From Trichomonas tenax (lineage: Eukaryota > Parabasalia > Trichomonadida > Trichomonadidae), in contig JALKBU010001030.1 of assembly GCA_023091735.1 (NCBI GenBank), positions 1 through 18,117 of the forward strand: a stretch of 18,117 nt of DNA, read 5' to 3'. The notes beneath the pieces were generated by a model. That model searched no databases and was not told where the DNA came from. It worked only from the letters and a program-made list of their open reading frames with translations. A program made the translations under genes and the position numbers. Position 1 is the stretch's first letter. Each line of letters begins with the position of its first letter. This document shows, piece after piece, positions 1 to 8,005 of this stretch.

Positions 1-137
1 CCACCTCCTATTGTGTCGTCAATTGATGTAAATAGAAAAGTAAAAAAAAGACAGTAAATAAGATGTTTATATAATTAATAAAAATGGTAAATAAATAATT
101 AAAAGATAAAAAAAAATTGTATATTTAATTTTATATA

Positions 138-170
<33 letters not shown>

Positions 171-217
171 AAAGAAGGAGAGAGAAAAAAAAGGGAAAAG
201 AGAAAATATTTTGTTTT

Positions 218-248
<31 letters not shown>

Positions 249-506
249 GTTTTGTTTTGTTTTTTTGATAAAACGGGGTCTCGGAAAATTTTTCAAAAGT
301 TTCCCCACAACCCCCATTTGGAGCACTATATTCTCTTCTCTGTGACAATCAAGAGAACAAACATTTGACTTCACTTTTAAAAATTATTGAAAAGTGAGAG
401 TTGACCCCTTATTGAATGTTGTATATGCGCCGTACTTATTAAAATATGAAATTCGACTTATTTACTACAATTTCCGAAAAAAAAAAGATAATATTAACTT
501 ATAAAC
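1..506. other. Noncoding flank with homopolymer tracts
   Basis: This is the 3' flank of the LRR gene and I see no convincing gene in it. Short ORFs here translate the homopolymer runs as polylysine or polyphenylalanine and are not credible. It holds an A29 run (140-168), a purine-rich stretch to about 206, a T28 run (221-248), and a small inverted repeat TCACTTTT/AAAAGTGA (371-378 and 390-397) with an 11-base spacer. GGGGTC near 275 and GACCCC near 403 are also inverted relative to each other. Confidence 0.7.
140..248. repeat. A29 / T28 facing homopolymer runs
   Basis: Twenty-nine A residues (140-168) are followed by a 52-base spacer and then twenty-eight T residues (221-248). The first half of the spacer is almost pure purine (A and G). 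The runs are complementary, so a single strand could fold into a long A-T hairpin, and the purine tract could form a triplex. Exact run lengths may be affected by sequencing error. Confidence 0.85.
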
Positions 507-2627
507 TTACTCGTCATCGCCTTCTTCAAAGTCTTCATTGTCTTCTGTTCCAAACTTAGCGTCATCAATTTCTTCCTCTTCATTCTGATCATCACTAAAA
601 TCCATTGTTGCAGTTTTCTCAAATATCTCAGTTCCTTGTTCTGTTGTATATGTGTACATATCGCTATCTTCGATTCCAGAAGCTTTCTTCGCTTGCTGTG
701 TTAAATACTCCAATCTCTGCATTGTTGTCGATAAACGCGGACGCTTCTTAAGGTCAGCGAAAAGCTGAATCATTTCCTGCGTCATTCTGGCAGCAGTCAT
801 TCCAAGAACACCTAAATCCTCTTGTGGAAGATTGCACGAATGTACCTTTGGATGATCATGAACAGCTTTCCAAAAGTCCACTAGTGGGCCAGCAGTCGCT
901 GGTCTGAATCCATCTCCACCAACTTCGGTAAGTTCAGGCAAATTCATTATTAGTTTCCTATAAGCAATAAGTCCATTATCACCAGCAGTTTTGCACTTTA
1001 ATACAAGTCGCCTGATGAACGTCGCCTCTTGCAGTGATTCAATAAATGGAATGAAGGACTTAGAAGGATACTTGCCTGTTAAATCGAGACCGAGCAATGG
1101 AACCGAAATAACTAGCTTTGTCAAATACTGCAGGAACAGTGTCTTATCTTCTGGATGGACCTCATTGAGCATCAACAAGTGATTCCTCTTTTGTGTGAAC
1201 AAGAAAGCAAAGAAGAAACGCATTGTGTCACTTGGAATCGGATTTCCTGACCAGTCGAATTCTGCAATGTTAGGATAGATAGATCCATAATTGAGTTCTG
1301 AGAGAGATACATAAACTTCTGGTTTGATATTAAGTCCTTGAGCAGTGAAAATAATTGGATCTGTAATTGGCTTGGAGCACAAGTATTCAAAAATCGATTT
1401 GAATGCAGCAGGAGTAAAGCCGCAATAACTAATATTCAGAGCTAATAGAGTTGCTGGTGGAACGAGGCCTTGTGGTATTGCTGTCTTGAACACAGCCTTG
1501 GATAATCCTATATGTCTAACACGTGTTGATGAATTAGAAATTGCCTTGATGATCAGTGATCCATCAAAATCAAGTTCGCGTAATGTCAGTGTCTCCAAGA
1601 AGTTGGTGACAGAAATTAGGCGTGTGAAATCATCAAATGGAAAGCTCTTCATTACAAGTTTTGTAATGAGCAACTTTTGAACATCACTTGCACTCTGAGA
1701 TTTTGAGATTTTACGTACAAGCTCTGTAAACTCTTGTGGCTTGAAGACACAGTGTGATATAAGTATTTCCTTCATTGATGTTGGGAGATTTTCTGATGCT
1801 GCGAAAAAACTAATTACCATTGCTGCACTCGATCTTAAAAACCAAAACCTGCGTACATTAGTTGAGTCAATATTGGATATGTCAAACTGTGGAATAGCAT
1901 CTTTGTAGTCTGTGAACGCAACTCTGTCGATATTTTGAGAATTTTGTAATAATGCATCAAAAAACCTTGAAAACTTAGAAGCAACGAATCCTTGCATAGA
2001 TAATGTGTCCAGTGATGCTTCCCATGCAATTGCATGACCAAATGGAGAGGCAAAATTACCTGGATGGAATCTTTTACTAATAACAAGATTGGAAATTGGC
2101 TTTTCCTCTATCTTCTTAAAGTAGTCACAAGTATGAAGCTGCTCACCAACAGTATTATAAAAGTGCGCCAAAAATAATGCCCTATTCATGAGCGAATTTT
2201 GAGCTCTCTTTGTTACCTTGTAGTCAGGAAGCTTAATGTAAGTTTGAATTTTCATAAATTCAACATCATGGCATTTCCAAGTCATTTCCGAGAATATTTT
2301 TAGCATTGAAGATGCTACAGTGTTTAAATTTTGCGTTTTGATTTCAACATTACATGTGTCATAGGACAAAACTAACTTATCTTTCATCACATGAAATTTA
2401 TTACAATCTAATAAATGAAAAACAAATTGAAGAACTGGAGCTCCGATTATTTTCGCTTTATACACGTAATTTGTTCCATATGTGCACACAAGGAAACCAT
2501 TCGAGAATTTCTTTTTATCTCTTTTATATTCACAGGGCACAGCGATGATAATCTTTTCGAACTCATCCCATGTCTGTTGTCTAAACAATTGAAGCTTGCT
2601 GTCATTCACATTGATGATTTCCGTCAT
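507..2627 (-). CDS. CARMIL-like leucine-rich-repeat protein
   Basis: A 706-aa protein. Residues about 1-115 look like a PH-type module with beta-rich segments (SNGFLVCTYGTNYVYKAK). Residues about 200-600 are a ribonuclease-inhibitor-type leucine-rich-repeat solenoid with degenerate repeats such as LRELDFDGS, LLALNISYCGF, IAEFDWSGNPIP and LLGLDLTGKYP. The order PH-like domain then LRR is that of CARMIL proteins, which bind capping protein and tune actin assembly at the cytoplasmic membrane face; trichomonads carry many such LRR proteins. The last 35 residues are very acidic (DDQNEEEEIDD, EDFEEGDDE). I do not see a clear capping-protein-interaction motif: KKRPRLSTTMQR near residue 640 is only loosely reminiscent. 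The start is the first ATG of the frame, followed by a continuous ORF. A plain LRR protein with no capping-protein role is the main alternative. The CDS is well supported; the CARMIL label is moderate. Confidence 0.75.
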   Translation of the reverse strand: MTEIINVNDSKLQLFRQQTWDEFEKIIIAVPCEYKRDKKKFSNGFLVCTYGTNYVYKAKIIGAPVLQFVFHLLDCNKFHVMKDKLVLSYDTCNVEIKTQNLNTVASSMLKIFSEMTWKCHDVEFMKIQTYIKLPDYKVTKRAQNSLMNRALFLAHFYNTVGEQLHTCDYFKKIEEKPISNLVISKRFHPGNFASPFGHAIAWEASLDTLSMQGFVASKFSRFFDALLQNSQNIDRVAFTDYKDAIPQFDISNIDSTNVRRFWFLRSSAAMVISFFAASENLPTSMKEILISHCVFKPQEFTELVRKISKSQSASDVQKLLITKLVMKSFPFDDFTRLISVTNFLETLTLRELDFDGSLIIKAISNSSTRVRHIGLSKAVFKTAIPQGLVPPATLLALNISYCGFTPAAFKSIFEYLCSKPITDPIIFTAQGLNIKPEVYVSLSELNYGSIYPNIAEFDWSGNPIPSDTMRFFFAFLFTQKRNHLLMLNEVHPEDKTLFLQYLTKLVISVPLLGLDLTGKYPSKSFIPFIESLQEATFIRRLVLKCKTAGDNGLIAYRKLIMNLPELTEVGGDGFRPATAGPLVDFWKAVHDHPKVHSCNLPQEDLGVLGMTAARMTQEMIQLFADLKKRPRLSTTMQRLEYLTQQAKKASGIEDSDMYTYTTEQGTEIFEKTATMDFSDDQNEEEEIDDAKFGTEDNEDFEEGDDE

Positions 2628-2687
2628 TAAAAATTGGCACTTTTAGATGTAATTATCACAAAATGTAAGGTTATGCGCAAATCAATT

Positions 2688-2705
2688 ACAGATTTTGGAA
2701 TCTGT
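2688..2705. repeat. 7-bp stem inverted repeat
   Basis: ACAGATT, a four-base loop TTGG, then AATCTGT: a perfect 7-bp stem about 60 bp upstream of the LRR start codon. The left arm and loop begin with the same ten bases (ACAGATTTTG) that occur at the left edge of the large palindrome at 2764. Confidence 0.8.
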
Positions 2706-2764
2706 TCTTATCATCAAATGTTTCATTAAAGGCAACTGATTCCTATATTAAAAACAGTAGTATA

Positions 2765-2824
2765 CAGATTTTGATTTATCATTAGAGTCCAAAATTTTGG
2801 ACTCTAATGATAAATCACAATCTG
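2765..2824. repeat. 60-bp near-perfect palindrome
   Basis: The inner 46 bp (2772-2817) is a perfect palindrome with no spacer, centred on CCAAAATTTTGG. After one mismatched pair (2771/2818) the symmetry continues for six more pairs out to CAG...CTG, giving 29 of 30 matched pairs. A single strand would fold into a 30-bp hairpin or cruciform. It lies about 140 bp upstream of the LRR start codon. It could be a miniature inverted-repeat relic, a dimeric regulator site or a cruciform-prone replication scar; nothing inside it codes for protein. Confidence 0.95.
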
Positions 2825-3654
2825 AGAATATCCATAATCATAACTTCCCTAATATATATAAAATAAACAATTTTCCTATAATTTATATGGAAATCTTAAT
2901 ATTTTCTTATAATTTGTTATTATCACCAAAAATAAAATCGGATAATGGGTCATGGAAGTATCCTAATAATACACAAATTAATCATAATTTCAAATATGTT
3001 ATTTCGTCATTAATTTCTCTGCGTCACTGAATTTTCCACGCCTACTCAAACATCTCGATTTTTCTCCACCAGTATGAATATTTAAGGTCTAATTTTGGTG
3101 GCAAATGAAAAATTTTCCCATCTAAAACGCTGTGGATATATAAAGCATGAAAAATATATTATTCAATATTATATCAAAAAAATGTCTTGATTTATTTTGA
3201 TGTTAACTGACGGGTTATCATTACTCATGTTGTTTGCATGCTGTGTGGATGAAAAGTAAGGGTTGCAAATTAAGATTAAATATTTTGCGAATAAAAAGCA
3301 ACACATTTTTATCCTGTAAGTCCAACATTTAGTAGACACTGATTTGTTTGCGTTGAAAATGGACAAATCAAGTGAATAATAACGAGATAAAATCAGGATT
3401 ACTAAAAATGAACAGATTTGGTATTGATATTTAATAGGATACGTATGCAGGTGATAAGCCATCATATTATCATCATCGCATTCAGCTTTATCTCACCCTT
3501 TTAACAAAAGATTATTTAATTTTTTTAATCATAAATACTTTTGTTACATTTTTTTCATTGAAATAGAGACCTAGAGCTATTTTAAATCAGCAATTTATTT
3601 TCAAAATATATACACATATTATATACGAAGCAAGAACATATGTTAACAAAAATA

Positions 3655-3666
3655 TTTGGCGGGAAA
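3655..3666 (+). promoter_or_regulatory. E2F-like site
   Basis: TTTGGCGGGAAA matches the classical E2F/DP consensus (TTTSSCGS plus AAA). It lies 308 bp upstream of the large helical-repeat gene and is one of very few GC-rich spots in the gap. Most trichomonad promoter elements lie closer to the ATG, so functional assignment is tentative. Confidence 0.35.
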
Positions 3667-3973
3667 ATCGTAAAAGTGACAGAAATATCATGGTCAGCAA
3701 ATACACAACGCCACAAGGAGTACTACTTCCATGTATTGCTATGACTTCTGTTTATGTTATTTCTTAAAATAATTCTCAAAAACTAAGAAAATGATTAAAT
3801 CATTCACGCACAGTATAATTTGAATTCTAATTAGCAATTATATAATCAAGAGAGCATACATTTAAAACCTGCTTTGGTCATTTAAAAAAAGGAAAAATGT
3901 GATGTGATCACATATTGAACCTGTTCCTGATAATATTCTAAAATTTTGTCTTTTTACAAATATTTTTTTGATC

Positions 3974-6900
3974 ATGGAAAGCTTATCTAAAAACACTATA
4001 TCAATTATATATAATAAGAGAAATTCACCGGAAATGAGGCTCTCTGAAGCAATAAATGCATTGAACGAGAAAAAACTCACTCCGGACTTCGTTTTGAAGT
4101 GGATTTCAAACAATATTGCATTTGATGCTGCTTTTCAAGTAAATCAAGATGCTTGGGCGCTATTCCATCAATCGTTAGATGAAACTACAATAGAAAGCAA
4201 CAAATTTTCTCTGACAATGAAACCATCGATTGCAATTCTTAATGCTTTTAAGTCAGAGATTCGCGACATCGCACTTAAACCACTTCAGATCCTTCAATCC
4301 AAGTATCCAAATTCATGGAGACCAAAATTCGATGATTTAATTTCAACTTTATCTCAAATATTTCAAGAAAAAGAAATATACGAACCGCAAATCTCATTCC
4401 TCCTTACTCTCATTTCATCGCATCGTGAATTAACCATTGGTTCCGAACAAGTTTTCAAAAAAGTTGTTGAAATTTTCGATTTACTTATCGACAACATCAA
4501 TAAGCTCAACCAAGAACAAGTTTTGATGTTCCTTTCGCGTGCTTTGTGTGGACCATTCTTTTTCCAAAAACTCTCTGGTAAAGAATTGGGTTCATCACTT
4601 GATTCTTTCCTTGAAAAACTTAAGCAGCCGGCCGAAAATGCTCCAATCAGACCGGGTGTTATTAACTTTATTCACGTCTTCATGCCAATTTATAAGGAAA
4701 CCGCAACAGCATTCAAGATATCCAATCTCTTCTTCTTCCCGCTTAATCTCTATAAGAGAACTCAGTCATTGGATTTAGCTGTTCCAATATTCGAAGAGTC
4801 ATGCAAACTTCAATTATACACACCACAGAGCGGTACCCAACAAGATTTCGAGTATTTGAATTTCATCACAGAAGAAGCAATCAAAGTAAATCATTTTGCA
4901 TGCTTGGCTGCTTTATGTCGGCTTGATTTCAGACTTGTAAGGCCAACACTTTCTATCCTTCTTGAAATAGCAGATGAGCAATTTGCAGTTGCTTGCTTAG
5001 AGATGGCTTTCAGTCTTAGAATGCCGCAAGTTTTGTTCGGCTATAATGACTTACCTCCGGATCCATGGGATGGATCGATGAGAAGTGATACCAAACTTGA
5101 TTCACATATTGCCGATTTTCCTGTTTTTTGTGAGAAATACACTGATTTAGTTAGTCATCTCAACTCGGCTCAGACAAATGGTTTGCTTAGAATTTTAGCG
5201 GTTTCTACAAAACAGTCAGATAATGCTTTTCTGTTTTGGACTGTTAAAAATGCCAGATTCACTCATGAACATATTGATGTTGTAGAATATATCATTAGAA
5301 CAGCTGGTGATGATCCGTGGAGAGCAGCAGCAGCTTCGATTGCTGGAAGATATTTAAGATTCAAATCTCAGCCTTTCGTTACTACTCAGATGCTTGAAGC
5401 GCATCCAATTTGTTTATATTGTTTCATAAATAACCCGAGCGAACAAAATCTTCCTGTCCCGTCGGCTTTACCAGGTAAACATTCACAAATACCTGAGGAG
5501 TTCAGGAATGGCTTAGTTTCAATTGTACCAACACCATCAATGCCAGAACCAGCGATATATAGATTGGTTTTTACTATCCAGCATCTTCCGGATTTGTACC
5601 ACTGTTTCGGTGAAACTGATATGAGATCGATTCTTAGGTTTGCTCTCAAAGCAGCACTTTTAGCTACGTCTCTTCATGAACCAAAAACAGTTTGCGATTT
5701 TTGTTTGAGATTATTCACATCTTCAACATTTTATGAATCTGAACCTCTCAAGGAAGCATTTCACAAAGCAGCAGCCGAACTTCTTAAGACAAGCAAAGAT
5801 GAAAGCAAGAAGACATTTGTTGCAATGCTTGTTTCATCAATGCCTTCTGAGTTTGTTACCTCTTCTGATGAATCTGACATGGAACCAATTGCTGTTCATG
5901 CTTTCAGGATTCTTTTGACATATATTGATTCCGGAATCAATATCCCTGAATTCAGCACACCACTCTTTGCTGAAGCTGCAAACAGTGTTGGAAAAATGAT
6001 TATTAGATTATGCTCATGCTTCCCGTACAATTACATCAAAGAAAACTTTAATGAAATTATCTCTTCAATTCCTTCAGCTCTTCATAAAGAAGCATTATCT
6101 CCTCTCTTGTTCATTTCACAAGAATTCCCTCCGATGGAATCACTTGGAAAGGAAGCTGTAATTGGTGTTTGTGAGTATGCAATTCAAAGTGGAAAACCAT
6201 TACCATTCACAGAAGTTGCATTTTCCGATGATATTGAATGTGTTTGTGCTCAAACAAAGGCTCAGAGTGCTCCCGCTGCAGTTCATTTACTCAACAAAGT
6301 TATTTTCAATCGCAACAATATTAAGGAAGTATTAGAAGCAGTTTCTTATGTTGCTAATATATCTGATTTATGCAAACACCTTGATAAGAAGATCGAGAGA
6401 TTAATGGAAACATCTTACAAAGATGGTAATATGGTTCCTAATGAATTAGTCACAAATGTCGTTAGAGTTCTTCCAAGAAAAGAAATTGAAAATTATAATG
6501 TTACCAATCCTGATTTGGTTGTTAAAATAATACAAAAAGTTCCTGATATTGGAAAAATTGCTATATTTGGAGGTATCTTGACAACGAAAAATGTTTTCAA
6601 GGCATCATATAAGCCGATTATTAAGCAAATTGTTGCAAATAACCTTGATATAGAACTTCTTAAATCAATTTGCGATTTGAAAGTTGCTCGCTTATTCTCA
6701 CCAAAGATTATTCAAGGTGTTTTCATTGAAATCATTAGACTTTCTAAGGATATCAAGAACATTAATGATGTTTGCACACTTTTGTCGTGCGTAACAAACT
6801 TCTTGACAAATACAAGAAAGGCTGCCAGAGTCCACACAGTTATTAATGAATGCGTTAGAAAGCTGATGGCTCTTTTCTTCAGATATTCATTCAATCCAAC

Positions 6901-7189
6901 TTACAAGAACCTCAAAACATTCTCTAAATTCTTGGAATCTGCTGCAAGAATTATGAGACCTGATTTCCAGCATTATTTGATTGCTTCATTTGTATCACAC
7001 ATTTCCAATATTAGCCTTGATACTACAAAGCAGAAAATGTTACAAAATTCGATTTTCCCTGTTTTCCAGAAAGCCAACAAAGACCAGCTCTCAGAAGTCT
7101 CAATTGGACTTCATGAAACGCATAGACAGCAATTCCAGCTCCTCTACAAGAGATGGCAAGAAGAATCTCAATACACTGGCAAAGTTTAA
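3974..7189 (+). CDS. Large helical-repeat protein, possibly karyopherin-like
   Basis: A 1071-aa protein if the ATG at 3974 is used; an in-frame TTG two codons earlier is not a plausible eukaryotic start. The sequence is almost entirely amphipathic helices without low-complexity linkers, membrane spans or catalytic motifs, as in HEAT/ARM solenoids. The N-terminus (IIYNKRNSPEMRLSEAINAL, then LKWISNNIAFDAAFQVNQ) resembles the first repeats of importin-beta-family proteins, in which a short-helix pair is followed by a conserved aspartate/tryptophan-type stretch, and the length of about 1070 residues suits importins and exportins that carry cargo through nuclear pores. This is fold-level resemblance only; another HEAT protein is possible. 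An ATG immediately followed by TGA at 3896 would matter only if the transcript started farther upstream. A TAAA about 25 bases after the stop may be the poly(A) signal. Confidence 0.6.
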   Translation: MESLSKNTISIIYNKRNSPEMRLSEAINALNEKKLTPDFVLKWISNNIAFDAAFQVNQDAWALFHQSLDETTIESNKFSLTMKPSIAILNAFKSEIRDIALKPLQILQSKYPNSWRPKFDDLISTLSQIFQEKEIYEPQISFLLTLISSHRELTIGSEQVFKKVVEIFDLLIDNINKLNQEQVLMFLSRALCGPFFFQKLSGKELGSSLDSFLEKLKQPAENAPIRPGVINFIHVFMPIYKETATAFKISNLFFFPLNLYKRTQSLDLAVPIFEESCKLQLYTPQSGTQQDFEYLNFITEEAIKVNHFACLAALCRLDFRLVRPTLSILLEIADEQFAVACLEMAFSLRMPQVLFGYNDLPPDPWDGSMRSDTKLDSHIADFPVFCEKYTDLVSHLNSAQTNGLLRILAVSTKQSDNAFLFWTVKNARFTHEHIDVVEYIIRTAGDDPWRAAAASIAGRYLRFKSQPFVTTQMLEAHPICLYCFINNPSEQNLPVPSALPGKHSQIPEEFRNGLVSIVPTPSMPEPAIYRLVFTIQHLPDLYHCFGETDMRSILRFALKAALLATSLHEPKTVCDFCLRLFTSSTFYESEPLKEAFHKAAAELLKTSKDESKKTFVAMLVSSMPSEFVTSSDESDMEPIAVHAFRILLTYIDSGINIPEFSTPLFAEAANSVGKMIIRLCSCFPYNYIKENFNEIISSIPSALHKEALSPLLFISQEFPPMESLGKEAVIGVCEYAIQSGKPLPFTEVAFSDDIECVCAQTKAQSAPAAVHLLNKVIFNRNNIKEVLEAVSYVANISDLCKHLDKKIERLMETSYKDGNMVPNELVTNVVRVLPRKEIENYNVTNPDLVVKIIQKVPDIGKIAIFGGILTTKNVFKASYKPIIKQIVANNLDIELLKSICDLKVARLFSPKIIQGVFIEIIRLSKDIKNINDVCTLLSCVTNFLTNTRKAARVHTVINECVRKLMALFFRYSFNPTYKNLKTFSKFLESAARIMRPDFQHYLIASFVSHISNISLDTTKQKMLQNSIFPVFQKANKDQLSEVSIGLHETHRQQFQLLYKRWQEESQYTGKV

Positions 7190-7387
7190 TGCTTATAGAA
7201 CGTATAGAATTTATAAAGATATTTTGTTTTTTTTTTCATATTGTTTGATTGATTGTTTTGTATTAGGAAATGTATTACAGTGTTATTGTACAATATTGCT
7301 CAACAATGTATATATTATAATAAACCAATGCTGTTATAAAATGAAATTTTGACGACAGATGCTTTATACAAAAAAGTGACAATATAA

Positions 7388-7756
7388 ATGATTGAAGAAC
7401 AGCAAAAGAAAGTTGGATCAGTGCTAACAGGCCTCGCTGGTGTCATATTTTCTATTGCTGTTATGGCGAAATTCCATAGAGGACTTTTATTATTCTCAAA
7501 TCTGTTATTTTTCGCAGGTTTGATTGTGATATTAGGAATAGACAAATTCCAAAAGCTATTTACACAGAAACAGAGACTCCCTGGAACAATATCATTCGGT
7601 GTTGGACTACTTTTCATCGTTATTAACAAAGGATTTTTAGGATTTTGTGCAGATCTCATTGGAGTTTATATTTGCTTTGGTGGATTTGTCAGAATGATGA
7701 TAATGAGAATAAGGAAACTCTTCAAGAAGCATGATGACGAAGAGCTTCCCCGTTAA
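7388..7756 (+). CDS. Got1/Sft2-like Golgi vesicle transport membrane protein
   Basis: A 122-aa protein with four hydrophobic segments: about residues 10-27, 30-48, 63-80 and 81-100. They are separated by short basic loops (FHRG, DKFQKLFTQKQRLPG), and the cytoplasmic tail is basic then acidic (RIRKLFKKHDDEELPR). Size, four-helix layout, the LLFFAGLIVILG segment and the RLPGTISFGVGL segment after the second helix fit the Got1/Sft2 family, which assists fusion and vesicle traffic between ER, endosomes and Golgi. The start is the first ATG, preceded by an AT-rich leader 199 bp after the upstream gene's stop. The stop codon overlaps TAAA, a trichomonad-style poly(A) signal. Other small tetraspan proteins could look similar, but the loop placement favours Got1. 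Confidence 0.78.
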   Translation: MIEEQQKKVGSVLTGLAGVIFSIAVMAKFHRGLLLFSNLLFFAGLIVILGIDKFQKLFTQKQRLPGTISFGVGLLFIVINKGFLGFCADLIGVYICFGGFVRMMIMRIRKLFKKHDDEELPR

Positions 7757-7757
7757 A
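7754..7757 (+). terminator. TAAA poly(A) signal overlapping stop
   Basis: The stop TAA plus the next base forms TAAA, the tetranucleotide known to act as the polyadenylation signal in Trichomonas vaginalis, often merged with the stop codon. Confidence 0.5.
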
Positions 7758-8001
7758 TTCAAATTTACTTTTATAATTCCTTGTTCTTCTACCTCTAAAT
7801 AAATGTTTTGTCTTTACAGAATCAACTATTACGATATTCTTATCTATTCTCAATATTGAATTATATTTTAATCGGAAGAAATACAAAAATATATTGAAAT
7901 TCATTACCCCTATATGTACCAAACATTGAATAAATATTACCAGTATAGATAATGGAAATAAATAAATAAAACATGATAAATAGAAAAGAACTTTAAAAAA
8001 C

Positions 8002-8005
8002 TTTA
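8002..8005 (-). terminator. TAAA poly(A) signal overlapping stop
   Basis: The stop of the dehydratase gene reads TAAAG on the minus strand, so the stop codon and TAAA coincide. A second TTTAAAG lies about ten bases downstream. Confidence 0.5.

Larger units (their letters stand above)
2628..3973. other. Divergent intergenic region, palindrome-bearing
   Basis: This 1.35-kb AT-rich gap lies between two divergently transcribed genes, so both promoters should be in it. It contains a small hairpin (2688-2705), a 60-bp near-perfect palindrome (2765-2824) and an E2F-like site (3655-3666). ORFs of 77 codons (+) and 98 codons (-) are low-complexity AT-rich readings without recognisable domains, and I do not call them genes. 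Confidence 0.6.

Noticed and set aside
67..374. Two minus-strand ORFs across the A29/T28 tracts
   Set aside because: Much of their length is polylysine and polyphenylalanine from homopolymer runs, and the frames lack domain content.
2797..3030. 77-codon plus ORF starting inside the palindrome
   Set aside because: Its start is a TTG inside the palindrome, and the translation is N/I/Y-rich and low complexity.
3169..3465. 98-codon minus ORF in the divergent gap
   Set aside because: AT-driven composition, no domain, and no initiator-like element at its ATG; length is unremarkable for this base composition.
3968..3973. TTG start for the large helical-repeat gene
   Set aside because: Eukaryotic translation is expected to start at the ATG six bases later, at 3974.
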